Of a stretch of 35,053 nt of DNA, positions 17,135 through 23,888 are shown in pieces. The translations under genes were made by a program, and so were the position numbers. Every line of letters starts with the position of its first letter. Positions within the stretch are counted from its first letter, which is position 1. Origin of the DNA: an uncultured Lachnospiraceae bacterium (GTDB lineage: Bacteria > Bacillota > Clostridia > Lachnospirales > Lachnospiraceae); the NCBI GenBank assembly GCA_947169935.1, contig CAMVRS010000019.1, forward strand, positions 1 through 35,053. Reading direction: 5' to 3'. The notes below the pieces were generated by a model. It made no database searches. It worked only from the letters and a program-made list of their open reading frames with translations, and was not told the origin of the DNA.

Positions 17135-17853
17135 ATCACATGTCTGGTCTCATCCAGAGGTATCTCTATCCTGACTATGGTCCCCTGTCCCGTATTGATG
17201 ATATTAAGCTCACCGTTGCACATGAGCTTAAGCCTCTCCCGCGTATTCTTTATACCTGTGCTCCTGTGCTCGGCCTGCTGTTTGGTCTCGTTTCCAAACC
17301 CTACTCCGTTATCTTCCACACTGATAACGACCCTGTCTTTTTCCAGCCTGCTGCTGATATTTATCACGCCGTTATCCTTACGGCTTATACCATGGCGTAT
17401 GGCATTCTCCACCATGGGCTCAACCACCATCAGCGGAAGGCAGAAATCGGTGAATTCCGTATCGTAATTAACTACGAAATTTACAGCAGGGTCTGCCTTT
17501 TCAAGCGCAACATATTCTCTGATACATTCCAGCTCGGTATCAAAGGTAACAGGATCATCGGAACTCATGGCGTCCAGATTAGCCCTCAGATAAGAAGAAA
17601 AATGCTGTACCGCCCTGGCAGCCTGCCTGGGATCCTCAATGCAAAGCTGTTTGATCGCCAGCAGGGAATTAAAGATAAAATGTGGCCTTATCTGATTCTG
17701 CGAAATACGCAGCTTCAGTCCGGTCATTTCCTTATCCTGCTCTTTAAGCTTCTCATCCCGTTTCCTTATCTCTTTTATATCCCATATAACAAGGATGATA
17801 AGGACCAACAGCAAAACAGCTGTCGGGATCAAAGCAATATACCATTTGATCAT
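17131..17853 (-). CDS. LytS-like sensor histidine kinase (240 aa)
   Basis: The ATG at 17853 follows the upstream stop by one base; a GTG at 17868 is the alternative start. One membrane helix lies at about residues 4-25, with virtually no extracytoplasmic domain. A coiled linker leads to a His_kinase-type H-box (NQIRPHFIFNSLLAIKQL) and a HATPase domain with the N-box (VVEPMVENAIRHGI) and a DNGVGFG motif. This is the LytS/YesM branch of kinases that phosphorylate a partner response regulator. Its partner is very probably the regulator at 15867. It is unusually short for the branch, which often carries a 5TM or Cache sensor. With lipoprotein genes on both sides, sensing may be delegated to them. 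Confidence 0.93.
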   Translation of the reverse strand: MIKWYIALIPTAVLLLVLIILVIWDIKEIRKRDEKLKEQDKEMTGLKLRISQNQIRPHFIFNSLLAIKQLCIEDPRQAARAVQHFSSYLRANLDAMSSDDPVTFDTELECIREYVALEKADPAVNFVVNYDTEFTDFCLPLMVVEPMVENAIRHGISRKDNGVINISSRLEKDRVVISVEDNGVGFGNETKQQAEHRSTGIKNTRERLKLMCNGELNIINTGQGTIVRIEIPLDETRHVI

Positions 17854-17854
17854 A

Positions 17855-18370
17855 TTATTCGCCAGCACTCTCCGATGCAGCCGCTTCCTCTTCTACACGT
17901 TCAAATATAAAACCCGATCCGGCGTTATCCTTTTCATCCATCCAGAAAACATTGCCGTCAAGGTAATAGATCCTGCCGGTCCCGTCACTGTAAACATCCG
18001 TAGTAGTAACGCCGTTTGACATATTCTCCGCAGACGGGAGCAGATATGATGTATGACTGCCCGCGGTATATTCCAGCCCCAGTCCGTCTTCCGCCGGTTT
18101 TGCCGTGAATTCGTAGCTTTGGATATTTGTTATATCCTTATCCGGAACGGAGATCGTGCAAAGGAAACCATTACCCGCCAGCTCGATGGAAAGCACCGCC
18201 AGCTCGTTCACTGAATCGATATATGTGCCTTCCCATTGAAAATCCGTGGGAGGCGTAAACGGAACCATGTCCTCCTTGGCAATGTCTGCATCATTTTTCT
18301 GGCACGCGGATAACAGCGATACCATGATCATCGCTGTCAACAATAATACTGGTCTTTTTAAAATCTTCAT
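17855..18370 (-). CDS. Lipoprotein, first gene of the two-component operon (171 aa)
   Basis: The start at 18370 gives MKILKRPVLLLTAMIMVSLL followed by SAC, a proper lipoprotein signal with the modified Cys near residue 23. A longer frame to 18445 is rejected because its extra residues would spoil the signal peptide and would cover promoter A. GGGAG lies about 15 nt upstream. The mature part is beta-rich and related to the lipoprotein at 16697 in its C-terminal half. It ends in a Glu/Ala/Ser tail. The direct-repeat promoter A lies 50 bp upstream, so this operon is probably under control of its own response regulator. Confidence 0.87.
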   Translation of the reverse strand: MKILKRPVLLLTAMIMVSLLSACQKNDADIAKEDMVPFTPPTDFQWEGTYIDSVNELAVLSIELAGNGFLCTISVPDKDITNIQSYEFTAKPAEDGLGLEYTAGSHTSYLLPSAENMSNGVTTTDVYSDGTGRIYYLDGNVFWMDEKDNAGSGFIFERVEEEAAASESAGE

Positions 18371-18421
18371 CACTGTCTGACATCTCCCGGATATCTGAAT
18401 AAGGCACAATACACCATTAGA

Positions 18422-18454
18422 AGTATAACAGCAAAAGTGCAACAAAAATGCAAC
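18422..18454 (-). promoter_or_regulatory. Direct-repeat promoter A of the two-component operon
   Basis: On the minus strand, GTTGCA (18454-18449) and GTTGCA (18443-18438) are separated by 5 nt. Ten nt follow, then the -10 box TATACT (18427-18422). The predicted start is near 18415, giving a leader of about 45 nt. The same geometry as the sites at 15809, 15422 and 4988 points to one regulator and to autoregulation. Confidence 0.72.
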
Positions 18455-18458
18455 ATAT

Positions 18459-19121
18459 TTATAAAGATACTTTCCTTAATTTCTCCTTTGCCATATACCA
18501 GGCCATGACATGTACCGCCTGCGCAAAGGATCCGTCCTTTATCATCGCTTCTATCTCGCGCTTCTCATAGATCTCCGCTTCCAGGAACTCGGTATCATCC
18601 AGAGCCTGTCCGCAGATGCGCCTGCAATTCTGCGCCAGAAGCACGTGGGCATAATTATCCGCCATTGTTGCGTTGGAGGGTATGGTGATGAGCGGGATCC
18701 ATTCATCTGAAGTATAGCCGGTCTCTTCAATCAGCTCGCGTTTAGCCGCCTCAAGGGTATCTTCTGTTGCGGTACCGGTGTTTTCACCGGCCCTGTATTC
18801 CTTTCCGTCGCTGCGCTCTATCCCGCCTGCGGGAAACTCCACCGTAACGCGCCCTATGCCCTGCCTGAACTGTCTTACGCAGATCAGCCTGCCCTTCTCA
18901 TCCACAGGCACTATCACCACGTAATCCTTGCGGCTGTAACTGTAATACGGACCGAAAACGGATCCGTCGGGGAAACGGTAGACCGACTTGCGGAAATCTA
19001 TCCATTCATCCTCAACAAGATGCTCCCGGCTGACCTCCGTCCACTCCAGTTCCGCATTCTCCGGCGAAATTGAGGACACGGGGACGGTCCTCCTGTCCTC
19101 AGCCGTTTTGTTTTCTTCCAT
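18459..19121 (-). CDS. NUDIX hydrolase, ADP-ribose pyrophosphatase-like (220 aa)
   Basis: It probably hydrolyses ADP-ribose or a related nucleoside diphosphate sugar in the cytoplasm. The Nudix core is AAKRELIEETGY, preceded by the FPAGGIE strand that is typical of the ADP-ribose branch. A 12-residue insertion separates that strand from the core, and the first Gly of the Nudix box is not in its usual place. VRQFRQGIGRVTVEFPAGG and the late SNATMADNYAHVLLA segment also fit. The ATG at 19121 forms TGATG with the stop of the 74-aa gene, so the two are translationally coupled. A GTG one codon earlier is possible. No terminator is seen before promoter A. Confidence 0.9.
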   Translation of the reverse strand: MEENKTAEDRRTVPVSSISPENAELEWTEVSREHLVEDEWIDFRKSVYRFPDGSVFGPYYSYSRKDYVVIVPVDEKGRLICVRQFRQGIGRVTVEFPAGGIERSDGKEYRAGENTGTATEDTLEAAKRELIEETGYTSDEWIPLITIPSNATMADNYAHVLLAQNCRRICGQALDDTEFLEAEIYEKREIEAMIKDGSFAQAVHVMAWYMAKEKLRKVSL

Positions 19122-19345
19122 CACTTAGCCAGCTTCTTTACAGTCTCGAGTACATCCCCCAGCTTGCCGCTTGCCATGGCAGCCTTAACCCCGGTAACGA
19201 TCTTGCCTTCGATATCATCGGGGATATCAACGCCGGAAAGCTTCTCCACTGTTTTTACGGGATCATCGGCAAATTCCTTCATAAGCTTGGGATCAGCCTT
19301 GATCTTCTTTACGATCTCGTCAATCTTCTTCTTTACATCGATCAT
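19121..19345 (-). CDS. Small helical protein (74 aa), unknown function
   Basis: A very good Shine-Dalgarno (AAGGAGGA) precedes the ATG. The protein is Lys/Asp/Glu-rich and predicted helical, with KADPKLMKEFADDPVKTVEK followed by LSGVDIPDDIEGKIVTGVKA and a GKLGD turn. The pattern of an N-terminal helix, an F..DP..A motif and a 'GVDIPD' turn recalls leader regions of NHLP/Nif11-type peptide precursors. There is no Cys-rich or otherwise obvious core peptide, and no modification enzyme is nearby. It is coupled to the NUDIX gene through TGATG. I treat it as a genuine small gene with no assigned function. Confidence 0.78.
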   Translation of the reverse strand: MIDVKKKIDEIVKKIKADPKLMKEFADDPVKTVEKLSGVDIPDDIEGKIVTGVKAAMASGKLGDVLETVKKLAK

Positions 19346-19393
19346 TTTTTGTTCCTCCTTAATATGATAGTTTATTACAATAACACTCTTGTT

Positions 19394-19443
19394 AAGATCC
19401 TTCGCTGCGCTCAGGATGACATAGGTTCTGCGCTCAGGATGAC
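19394..19443 (-). repeat. Dispersed intergenic repeat, copy 2 (full plus partial unit)
   Basis: On the minus strand GTCATCCTGAGCGCAG occurs at 19443-19428, and again at 19420-19405 followed by CGAAGGATC. The first unit supplies the stop codon and last residues of the glycosyltransferase gene. It is the same element family as the copies at 8933, 21429 and 23831. Confidence 0.8.
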
Positions 19444-20153
19444 GCTCTCATTTCCTTCGCAAATCTGCAGAAATCACCAAGTGCCTTTATCCCTATCTTC
19501 ACGATCTTGATCAGATCGATGGAATTCTTTCCTGCTGTCCTGCCTTTAAAGCTGATGCTCTTATACCCCACCCTGCAGCCGTAGTGTTTGAAAAAGGCTG
19601 TCAGTATAATATTGGGCAGGAAATAATCCTTAGGGATCCTGTATAGATATTTTTTCAGGCATCCGCTCTCCATCAGCCTGAACGGAACATTTGCATCGGG
19701 GACTCTTACTTTAAAGAAAAAATAGAGAAGCCAGGTTACGACTTTTTCCACAAAAAACCTGATACGGCCGTCGCCGCGTTTTTTCCTGTTACCAAGGATA
19801 ACATCATATTCATGTCTGTGATGCCAGAATGCAGGAAATTCATCGGCCGAAGTCTGGCCGTCGGAATCTGTCTGAAAGATATAATCCGCCCCTCTTGAAA
19901 TGGCGTGATCATAAAGTGCGATACATTTGGGACCGTGCTGCTTATCCGTATCCTCCAGTATCTCAAGTCTGTCAAATTCGCTGCACAGTTGTTTTAATAT
20001 AGCGTGCGTAGAATCAGAGCTTCCGGCATCGGCTATAACAAGCTTTGAGCCTTCGGCTTTATATGCTATGTGCGGATACCATTCCCGCACCACGCTCTCG
20101 ATATTGGCCTCCTCATTGTAGGCAGGCATTACGATATAGAGTATATCACCCAT
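19434..20153 (-). CDS. Family 2 glycosyltransferase (239 aa)
   Basis: This is a GT-A fold glycosyltransferase that transfers a sugar from an activated donor to lipid or polysaccharide at the inner membrane face. Visible marks are the N-terminal YIVMPAYNEEANIESVV, the nucleotide-binding IADAGSSDST, and the DSDGQ metal-binding motif. There are hydrophobic stretches near residues 140-155 and 180-195, but no long C-terminal membrane domain. Substrate cannot be told. The last residues (RASS and stop) are encoded by a dispersed repeat, so the original C-terminus may have been altered. The gene starts 27 nt after tRNA-Pro with no terminator between, so it is probably transcribed from the tRNA promoter. 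Confidence 0.9.
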   Translation of the reverse strand: MGDILYIVMPAYNEEANIESVVREWYPHIAYKAEGSKLVIADAGSSDSTHAILKQLCSEFDRLEILEDTDKQHGPKCIALYDHAISRGADYIFQTDSDGQTSADEFPAFWHHRHEYDVILGNRKKRGDGRIRFFVEKVVTWLLYFFFKVRVPDANVPFRLMESGCLKKYLYRIPKDYFLPNIILTAFFKHYGCRVGYKSISFKGRTAGKNSIDLIKIVKIGIKALGDFCRFAKEMRASS

Positions 20154-20180
20154 CCTGTTCTTGCATTCTCCCCTGATATA

Positions 20181-20254
20181 TCGGGGTTACAGGATTCGAA
20201 CCTGCGGCTTCCTGGTCCCAAACCAGGCGCTCTACCAAACTGAGCCAAACCCCG
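20181..20254 (-). tRNA. tRNA-Pro (anticodon TGG)
   Basis: A 74-nt cloverleaf can be folded. The acceptor stem CGGGGTT pairs with AACCCCG, with discriminator A at 20181. The D arm contains GGCTCAGTTTGGTAGAGC. The anticodon stem CCTGG/CCAGG encloses loop TTTGGGA with anticodon TGG. The T arm contains GGTTCGAATCC. CCA is not encoded. It reads all or most proline codons. Confidence 0.97.
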
Positions 20255-20264
20255 CACAGAGTTT

Positions 20265-20293
20265 ATTATAGCTATTGGCAGGTCTTGTGTCAA
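20265..20293 (-). promoter_or_regulatory. Consensus sigma-A promoter of tRNA-Pro
   Basis: On the minus strand, TTGACA (20293-20288), a 17-bp spacer and TATAAT (20270-20265) lie 10 bp before the first tRNA base. Both boxes match the housekeeping consensus exactly. It probably also transcribes the glycosyltransferase gene downstream. Confidence 0.93.
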
Positions 20294-20310
20294 ACATTAG
20301 ATTTTAGAGT

Positions 20311-20796
20311 TCAGATATACATTATCTTGAGTTCAAGAGCATTATTTTCATCTATCATGATAACACCGTAGCTGGCTCTGTGATCCCTCTGTCTGGGATA
20401 AGCCAGGGATCCGGGATTCATCACCCATATTCCGTTTTTCTTATGTATCTCGGGGATATGTGTATGGCCGTACAAGGCTATATCAGCTGCAACACTTTCC
20501 GCTTCATCCTCCAGCATCTCGGTGCTGTAGTTAACCCCGTATCTGTGCCCGTGGGTCATAAATGCCAGATGTTTTCCGGGCAGATCAACCAGACGGTACG
20601 CAGGACTGTAGCCGTTAAAATCCATGTTGCCTGCCACTGTCAAAACAGCGGTCACGCCTGTTTTCCGCTTCAGCAATTCCTCATCACCGCAGATATCCCC
20701 GCAGTGCAATATCATATCGACATCACCTTCTTTATTCAGTATATCCGCAAGCCGGCTCAGATTTCCGTGTGTATCGCTGATCACCACTATCTTCAC
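20311..20796 (-). CDS. YfcE/MJ0936-type metallophosphoesterase (161 aa)
   Basis: This is a cytoplasmic dinuclear-metal phosphodiesterase. All family motifs are present in order: ISDTHGN at the N-terminus, LHCGDI, AGNMD, MTHGHRYG and YGHTHIP, then the MNPGSLAYPR loop. Length is usual for the family. The physiological substrate is not known from sequence. The start overlaps the stop of the rdgB-like gene by 4 bp (ATGA), so they are coupled; in my recollection this pair is often adjacent in clostridia. The tRNA-Pro promoter begins just after its stop. Confidence 0.94.
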   Translation of the reverse strand: MKIVVISDTHGNLSRLADILNKEGDVDMILHCGDICGDEELLKRKTGVTAVLTVAGNMDFNGYSPAYRLVDLPGKHLAFMTHGHRYGVNYSTEMLEDEAESVAADIALYGHTHIPEIHKKNGIWVMNPGSLAYPRQRDHRASYGVIMIDENNALELKIMYI

Positions 20797-21413
20797 AGAA
20801 TACCCTCCTCAATGAGCTTGTCCCGCATGGCGCGCAATGCTTTTCCGCGGTGGCTTATGGCATTCTTCTGTTCCCTGCTCATGGCCGCTGTAGTGCAGCC
20901 AAACTCCGGCACATAAAAGAAAGGATCGTAACCAAAACCTTCACTGCCCGAAAGCCCGCGGTCTATGATACCTTCCACGCATTCCTGTACGGTCATATCT
21001 TCCCGGCCGGGAACGCATGCCGCTATAGAGCACACAAAACGTGCGCCACGCTCTTCATCCGGCACGTCTTTCATATCTTCTATTATGTCCATCATAGCCT
21101 GCGTATATGTACGGTCGCCCAGCCAGCGGTGAGACTGCACGCCGGGCATGCCGCCCATGTGATCGATCTCCAGGCCGGAGTCATCCGCCAGCACAACGGC
21201 GTCCTTATACTCAGGCTTATTCTCCTTTATATACGCCGCAACAGCCCGCGCTTTTATTAGGGCGTTCTCCCTGAATGTCGTACCGTTCTCATCGATCTCC
21301 CCGTCAAAGCCGGTATCGCTCATGGGTATGACCTTTACATCAAGGCCGGAGAGGATCTCACCTATCTCCCGTAATTTATCTTTGTTTCCTGTTGCGAAGA
21401 TTATGTTTTTCAT
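20793..21413 (-). CDS. rdgB: XTP/dITP diphosphatase (RdgB/HAM1 family, 206 aa)
   Basis: It hydrolyses non-canonical purine triphosphates (ITP, dITP, XTP) to the monophosphate and so keeps them out of nucleic acids. Family motifs are FATGNKDKLREI at the N-terminus, ENALIKARA, LADDSGLEID, GFGYDPFFYVPE and SHRGKALRAM at the C-terminus. Length is normal. AGAAGGGAA precedes the ATG. A dispersed repeat (21429-21462) separates it from the peptidase gene upstream. Confidence 0.96.
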   Translation of the reverse strand: MKNIIFATGNKDKLREIGEILSGLDVKVIPMSDTGFDGEIDENGTTFRENALIKARAVAAYIKENKPEYKDAVVLADDSGLEIDHMGGMPGVQSHRWLGDRTYTQAMMDIIEDMKDVPDEERGARFVCSIAACVPGREDMTVQECVEGIIDRGLSGSEGFGYDPFFYVPEFGCTTAAMSREQKNAISHRGKALRAMRDKLIEEGIL

Positions 21414-21428
21414 AGTATTCCCTTCTGT

Positions 21429-21462
21429 AAAGATCCTTCGGGCTAACGCCCTCAGGATGACA
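21429..21462 (-). repeat. Dispersed intergenic repeat, copy 3
   Basis: On the minus strand, TGTCATCCTGAGGGCG is followed by a short spacer and CGAAGGATCTT. It fills the gap between the peptidase stop (21464) and the rdgB start. In this copy GGGCGTTAGCCC can pair as a small hairpin. Confidence 0.75.
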
Positions 21463-21463
21463 T

Positions 21464-23803
21464 TTACGGCAGCTGCTCGCTCCAGCAGCTGTTATCATAG
21501 ATATCTGTAAACTTGTATGCTGCGATATATCCGCTGCCTACTGCCGTATTGCTGATGAGAGGCTTGCCGCTGACTACCCAGGTCTCGCCTATCATATAAT
21601 TATCCATATAGGAACCGTTGTAGTTATATACGTCAGCGATAAAATCAACTTCATCCCCGTCCTGCAGTTCTATAAGACCGCGGGATACCGTATCGGTCAC
21701 ATTGCTGTCATAATCGGGATCGGCGCCTGCGATGTATCCGTAAGGCTCTTCATCAGTGAAGAGAAGGATAAGATTTACGCGCTCTCCGTTCAGGAATGCG
21801 GGTACGCGTCCGGTAATGGTATAATCATCGCCGTCTTCCACGGTATCAAGATGATAGTAAGCCACAGGCTGGCTGTTGATGGAAAGCCAGGTGCCGTCGC
21901 AGTCTGCCACCAGATTTCCCTTCTCATCAAACTGATAGACATTATCAAGTCCCATATCAACATAGCCCGTACCGGTATCAACAAACATATTAAGATCAAC
22001 GGAATGTACCAGCTCCCACTGTTCCTCCGGCAGCTCGATATAATAGCCGCTCTTGCCGCTCTTCCAGGTAAGCAGTGTCTGGTCCAGCTGATGTTCGGAT
22101 ACATAGCGCGCAGTATCTTCGTTGCTTAAGCTGCGGCCGCCGAATCCTCCCATATCGCCAACCAGTGAAAGAATATCATCAAAGCTGAAAGGTGAGCTGT
22201 TGCTGTCGCCGCTCAGCATCGAAAATGCGTTTCCGCCGCCTGCAGCCTGTCCGGCACCCTGCACGCCGGCAAATTCCCTGATGCAGGCTGTGTATTCGGA
22301 ATCAAGTCCGATGGAATCATAAAGGTTTGCAGCTTCCTTAACAGATTTACTCCCGGTCCTGTAAGGGAAATAAACGGATACGCCGTATGCATTCGTCATG
22401 TTCGAGGAAGTCCTGTTATATTTGACAGCTGACAGGATAGTATCAGCCAGGGCATCGCCTTCTTTGGTTCCCATGTTCTTTGCAAAGTGTACCATATCGA
22501 TCTGGTCCAGTTTGGAGGACTGGGCAAATTCACGGCTGCTGCTTCTTGCATTGGAAACCTGTGCATACTGCTCCAGCTTTATCATCTCTGATGTACTCTG
22601 CGCAAAGGCCTTGAATTCATCCCCGACTGTCTGGGAGAGTTCAGCCAGGTCAACAACAGACAAAGTAGTCTTCTGCCCCTGGGCACTCTTTGCACAAACG
22701 CGTACGAAATCGTCCGCTATCATCTGCCCTATCTCTATGGTAGCCATGGAGGTATTATCCGAAAGCGCAGTGAGCCAGTCGGTGTAATACCAGCCAAGTC
22801 CCGGCTCCGTCTCTTCGGATGCGATGATATAGTCAGCATGATCGGCGATCATCAGGTCCGTTTCGATCGTAGCCATAAGGCAGGCGTCAAAGCCGATGAA
22901 ATCGTACTTAATACCTGCATTATTAAGAGCGCTGTTTATCTCATCCAGGGTCATGGATCCGCTGCCGCTCTTTAATTCGTCATAACCGTAGCCCGAAAGA
23001 GATCCGCCGCCGTGATCCCAGAAGATCAGCATATTACGGTTTGCGGGATAATTCTTTGCGCAGTATTTTATGAAAGTCGAAAGGCAGGAAGGATCGGTCA
23101 TTGCGCCGTTTCCCATATCATCTTCCAGCAGGTTAAGCTTTCCGTTCTTTACCTGATATATCTGATGCACCTTATTTGAGATGCCGTTTATCTGCCATTT
23201 CTTGCAGCCGCCGGTATAGACTATGACGTTTACCTTATCGGAGAGCTTTGCGTTCATCATCTCCCTAAGATCGTTGCTGCCCATACCGTACTTGGACTCA
23301 AGGTCCGTGCCGCACATATATACCATGATGGTCACGGTATCCTTGCCGCCGCCCAGGATATCGGTATATTTGATCCTGGCTTCGGGTGCCACATCATAAT
23401 TAAGCTTACCGGCATTCGAAGCGTCTGCCCAGCCGGCGGAAGATCCGCTTAAAACGGATGAATAGGAACCGCCGCTGCTCTGGGAACCGCCGGTAGAAGT
23501 CGAAGAAGATCCCGAAGAATAGCTGCTGCCTGTATCCACGCTGCCGCCATCATCGCCGCTTCCGCCAAACAGGCCGGAAAGCCCGCCGCCTCCGCCGAGC
23601 AGAACTATCGCGATGATTATTATTGTAATGATGGGATTACCGCCGCCCCCGCTTCTTCTGGGGCCGCCACCTCCCTGGCCGGGTCCTCCCGGAAGCCCGC
23701 CGCCTCCGACAGGTCCGCTGCCCGTGCCGCTGCCACGCAGATTGACGCCGCTGCCTCCTCCCGTTACATTTTTTTCTCTTCCTCTTGGTCTGTTGTCCGG
23801 CAT
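21464..23803 (-). CDS. Clostripain-family (C11) cysteine peptidase with Gly-rich N-terminus and membrane anchor (779 aa)
   Basis: The peptidase domain starts near residue 150 (DTVTIMVYMCGTDLES). The C11 catalytic dyad is visible as His264 in IFWDHGGGSLSGYGYDE and Cys308 in GFDACLM. Such enzymes usually cut after Arg or Lys and often self-activate. Residues 1-55 are a Gly/Pro/Arg-rich segment, followed by one membrane helix (about 57-69, PIITIIIIAIVLL) and a Ser/Gly linker to residue 130. This arrangement gives a type II membrane protein with the enzyme outside. The C-terminal 250 residues form an unassigned beta-rich domain. AGAGG precedes the ATG. No partner genes are obvious. The peptidase identity is firm; topology is inferred. 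Confidence 0.93.
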   Translation of the reverse strand: MPDNRPRGREKNVTGGGSGVNLRGSGTGSGPVGGGGLPGGPGQGGGGPRRSGGGGNPIITIIIIAIVLLGGGGGLSGLFGGSGDDGGSVDTGSSYSSGSSSTSTGGSQSSGGSYSSVLSGSSAGWADASNAGKLNYDVAPEARIKYTDILGGGKDTVTIMVYMCGTDLESKYGMGSNDLREMMNAKLSDKVNVIVYTGGCKKWQINGISNKVHQIYQVKNGKLNLLEDDMGNGAMTDPSCLSTFIKYCAKNYPANRNMLIFWDHGGGSLSGYGYDELKSGSGSMTLDEINSALNNAGIKYDFIGFDACLMATIETDLMIADHADYIIASEETEPGLGWYYTDWLTALSDNTSMATIEIGQMIADDFVRVCAKSAQGQKTTLSVVDLAELSQTVGDEFKAFAQSTSEMIKLEQYAQVSNARSSSREFAQSSKLDQIDMVHFAKNMGTKEGDALADTILSAVKYNRTSSNMTNAYGVSVYFPYRTGSKSVKEAANLYDSIGLDSEYTACIREFAGVQGAGQAAGGGNAFSMLSGDSNSSPFSFDDILSLVGDMGGFGGRSLSNEDTARYVSEHQLDQTLLTWKSGKSGYYIELPEEQWELVHSVDLNMFVDTGTGYVDMGLDNVYQFDEKGNLVADCDGTWLSINSQPVAYYHLDTVEDGDDYTITGRVPAFLNGERVNLILLFTDEEPYGYIAGADPDYDSNVTDTVSRGLIELQDGDEVDFIADVYNYNGSYMDNYMIGETWVVSGKPLISNTAVGSGYIAAYKFTDIYDNSCWSEQLP

Positions 23804-23830
23804 GATGTTATACCTCTGTTATTATTTGAT

Positions 23831-23865
23831 AAGATTCTTCGTCGCTACGCTCCTCAGAATGACAC
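23831..23865 (-). repeat. Dispersed intergenic repeat, copy 4
   Basis: On the minus strand, GTGTCATTCTGAGGAGCG is followed by TAGCGACGAAGAATCTT. It is nearly identical to copy 1 at 8933-8968 and lies between the methyltransferase stop and the peptidase start. Confidence 0.8.
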
Positions 23866-23888
23866 AGGCTATACTCTCTTTCCCGCTG

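Noticed and set aside
18371-18445. N-terminal extension of the first lipoprotein up to 18445
   Set aside because: It would spoil the lipoprotein signal and cover the predicted transcription start of promoter A.
20181-20254. tRNA-Pro as an integration site for a mobile element
   Set aside because: No integrase, no repeated tRNA 3' end and no change of gene style next to it.
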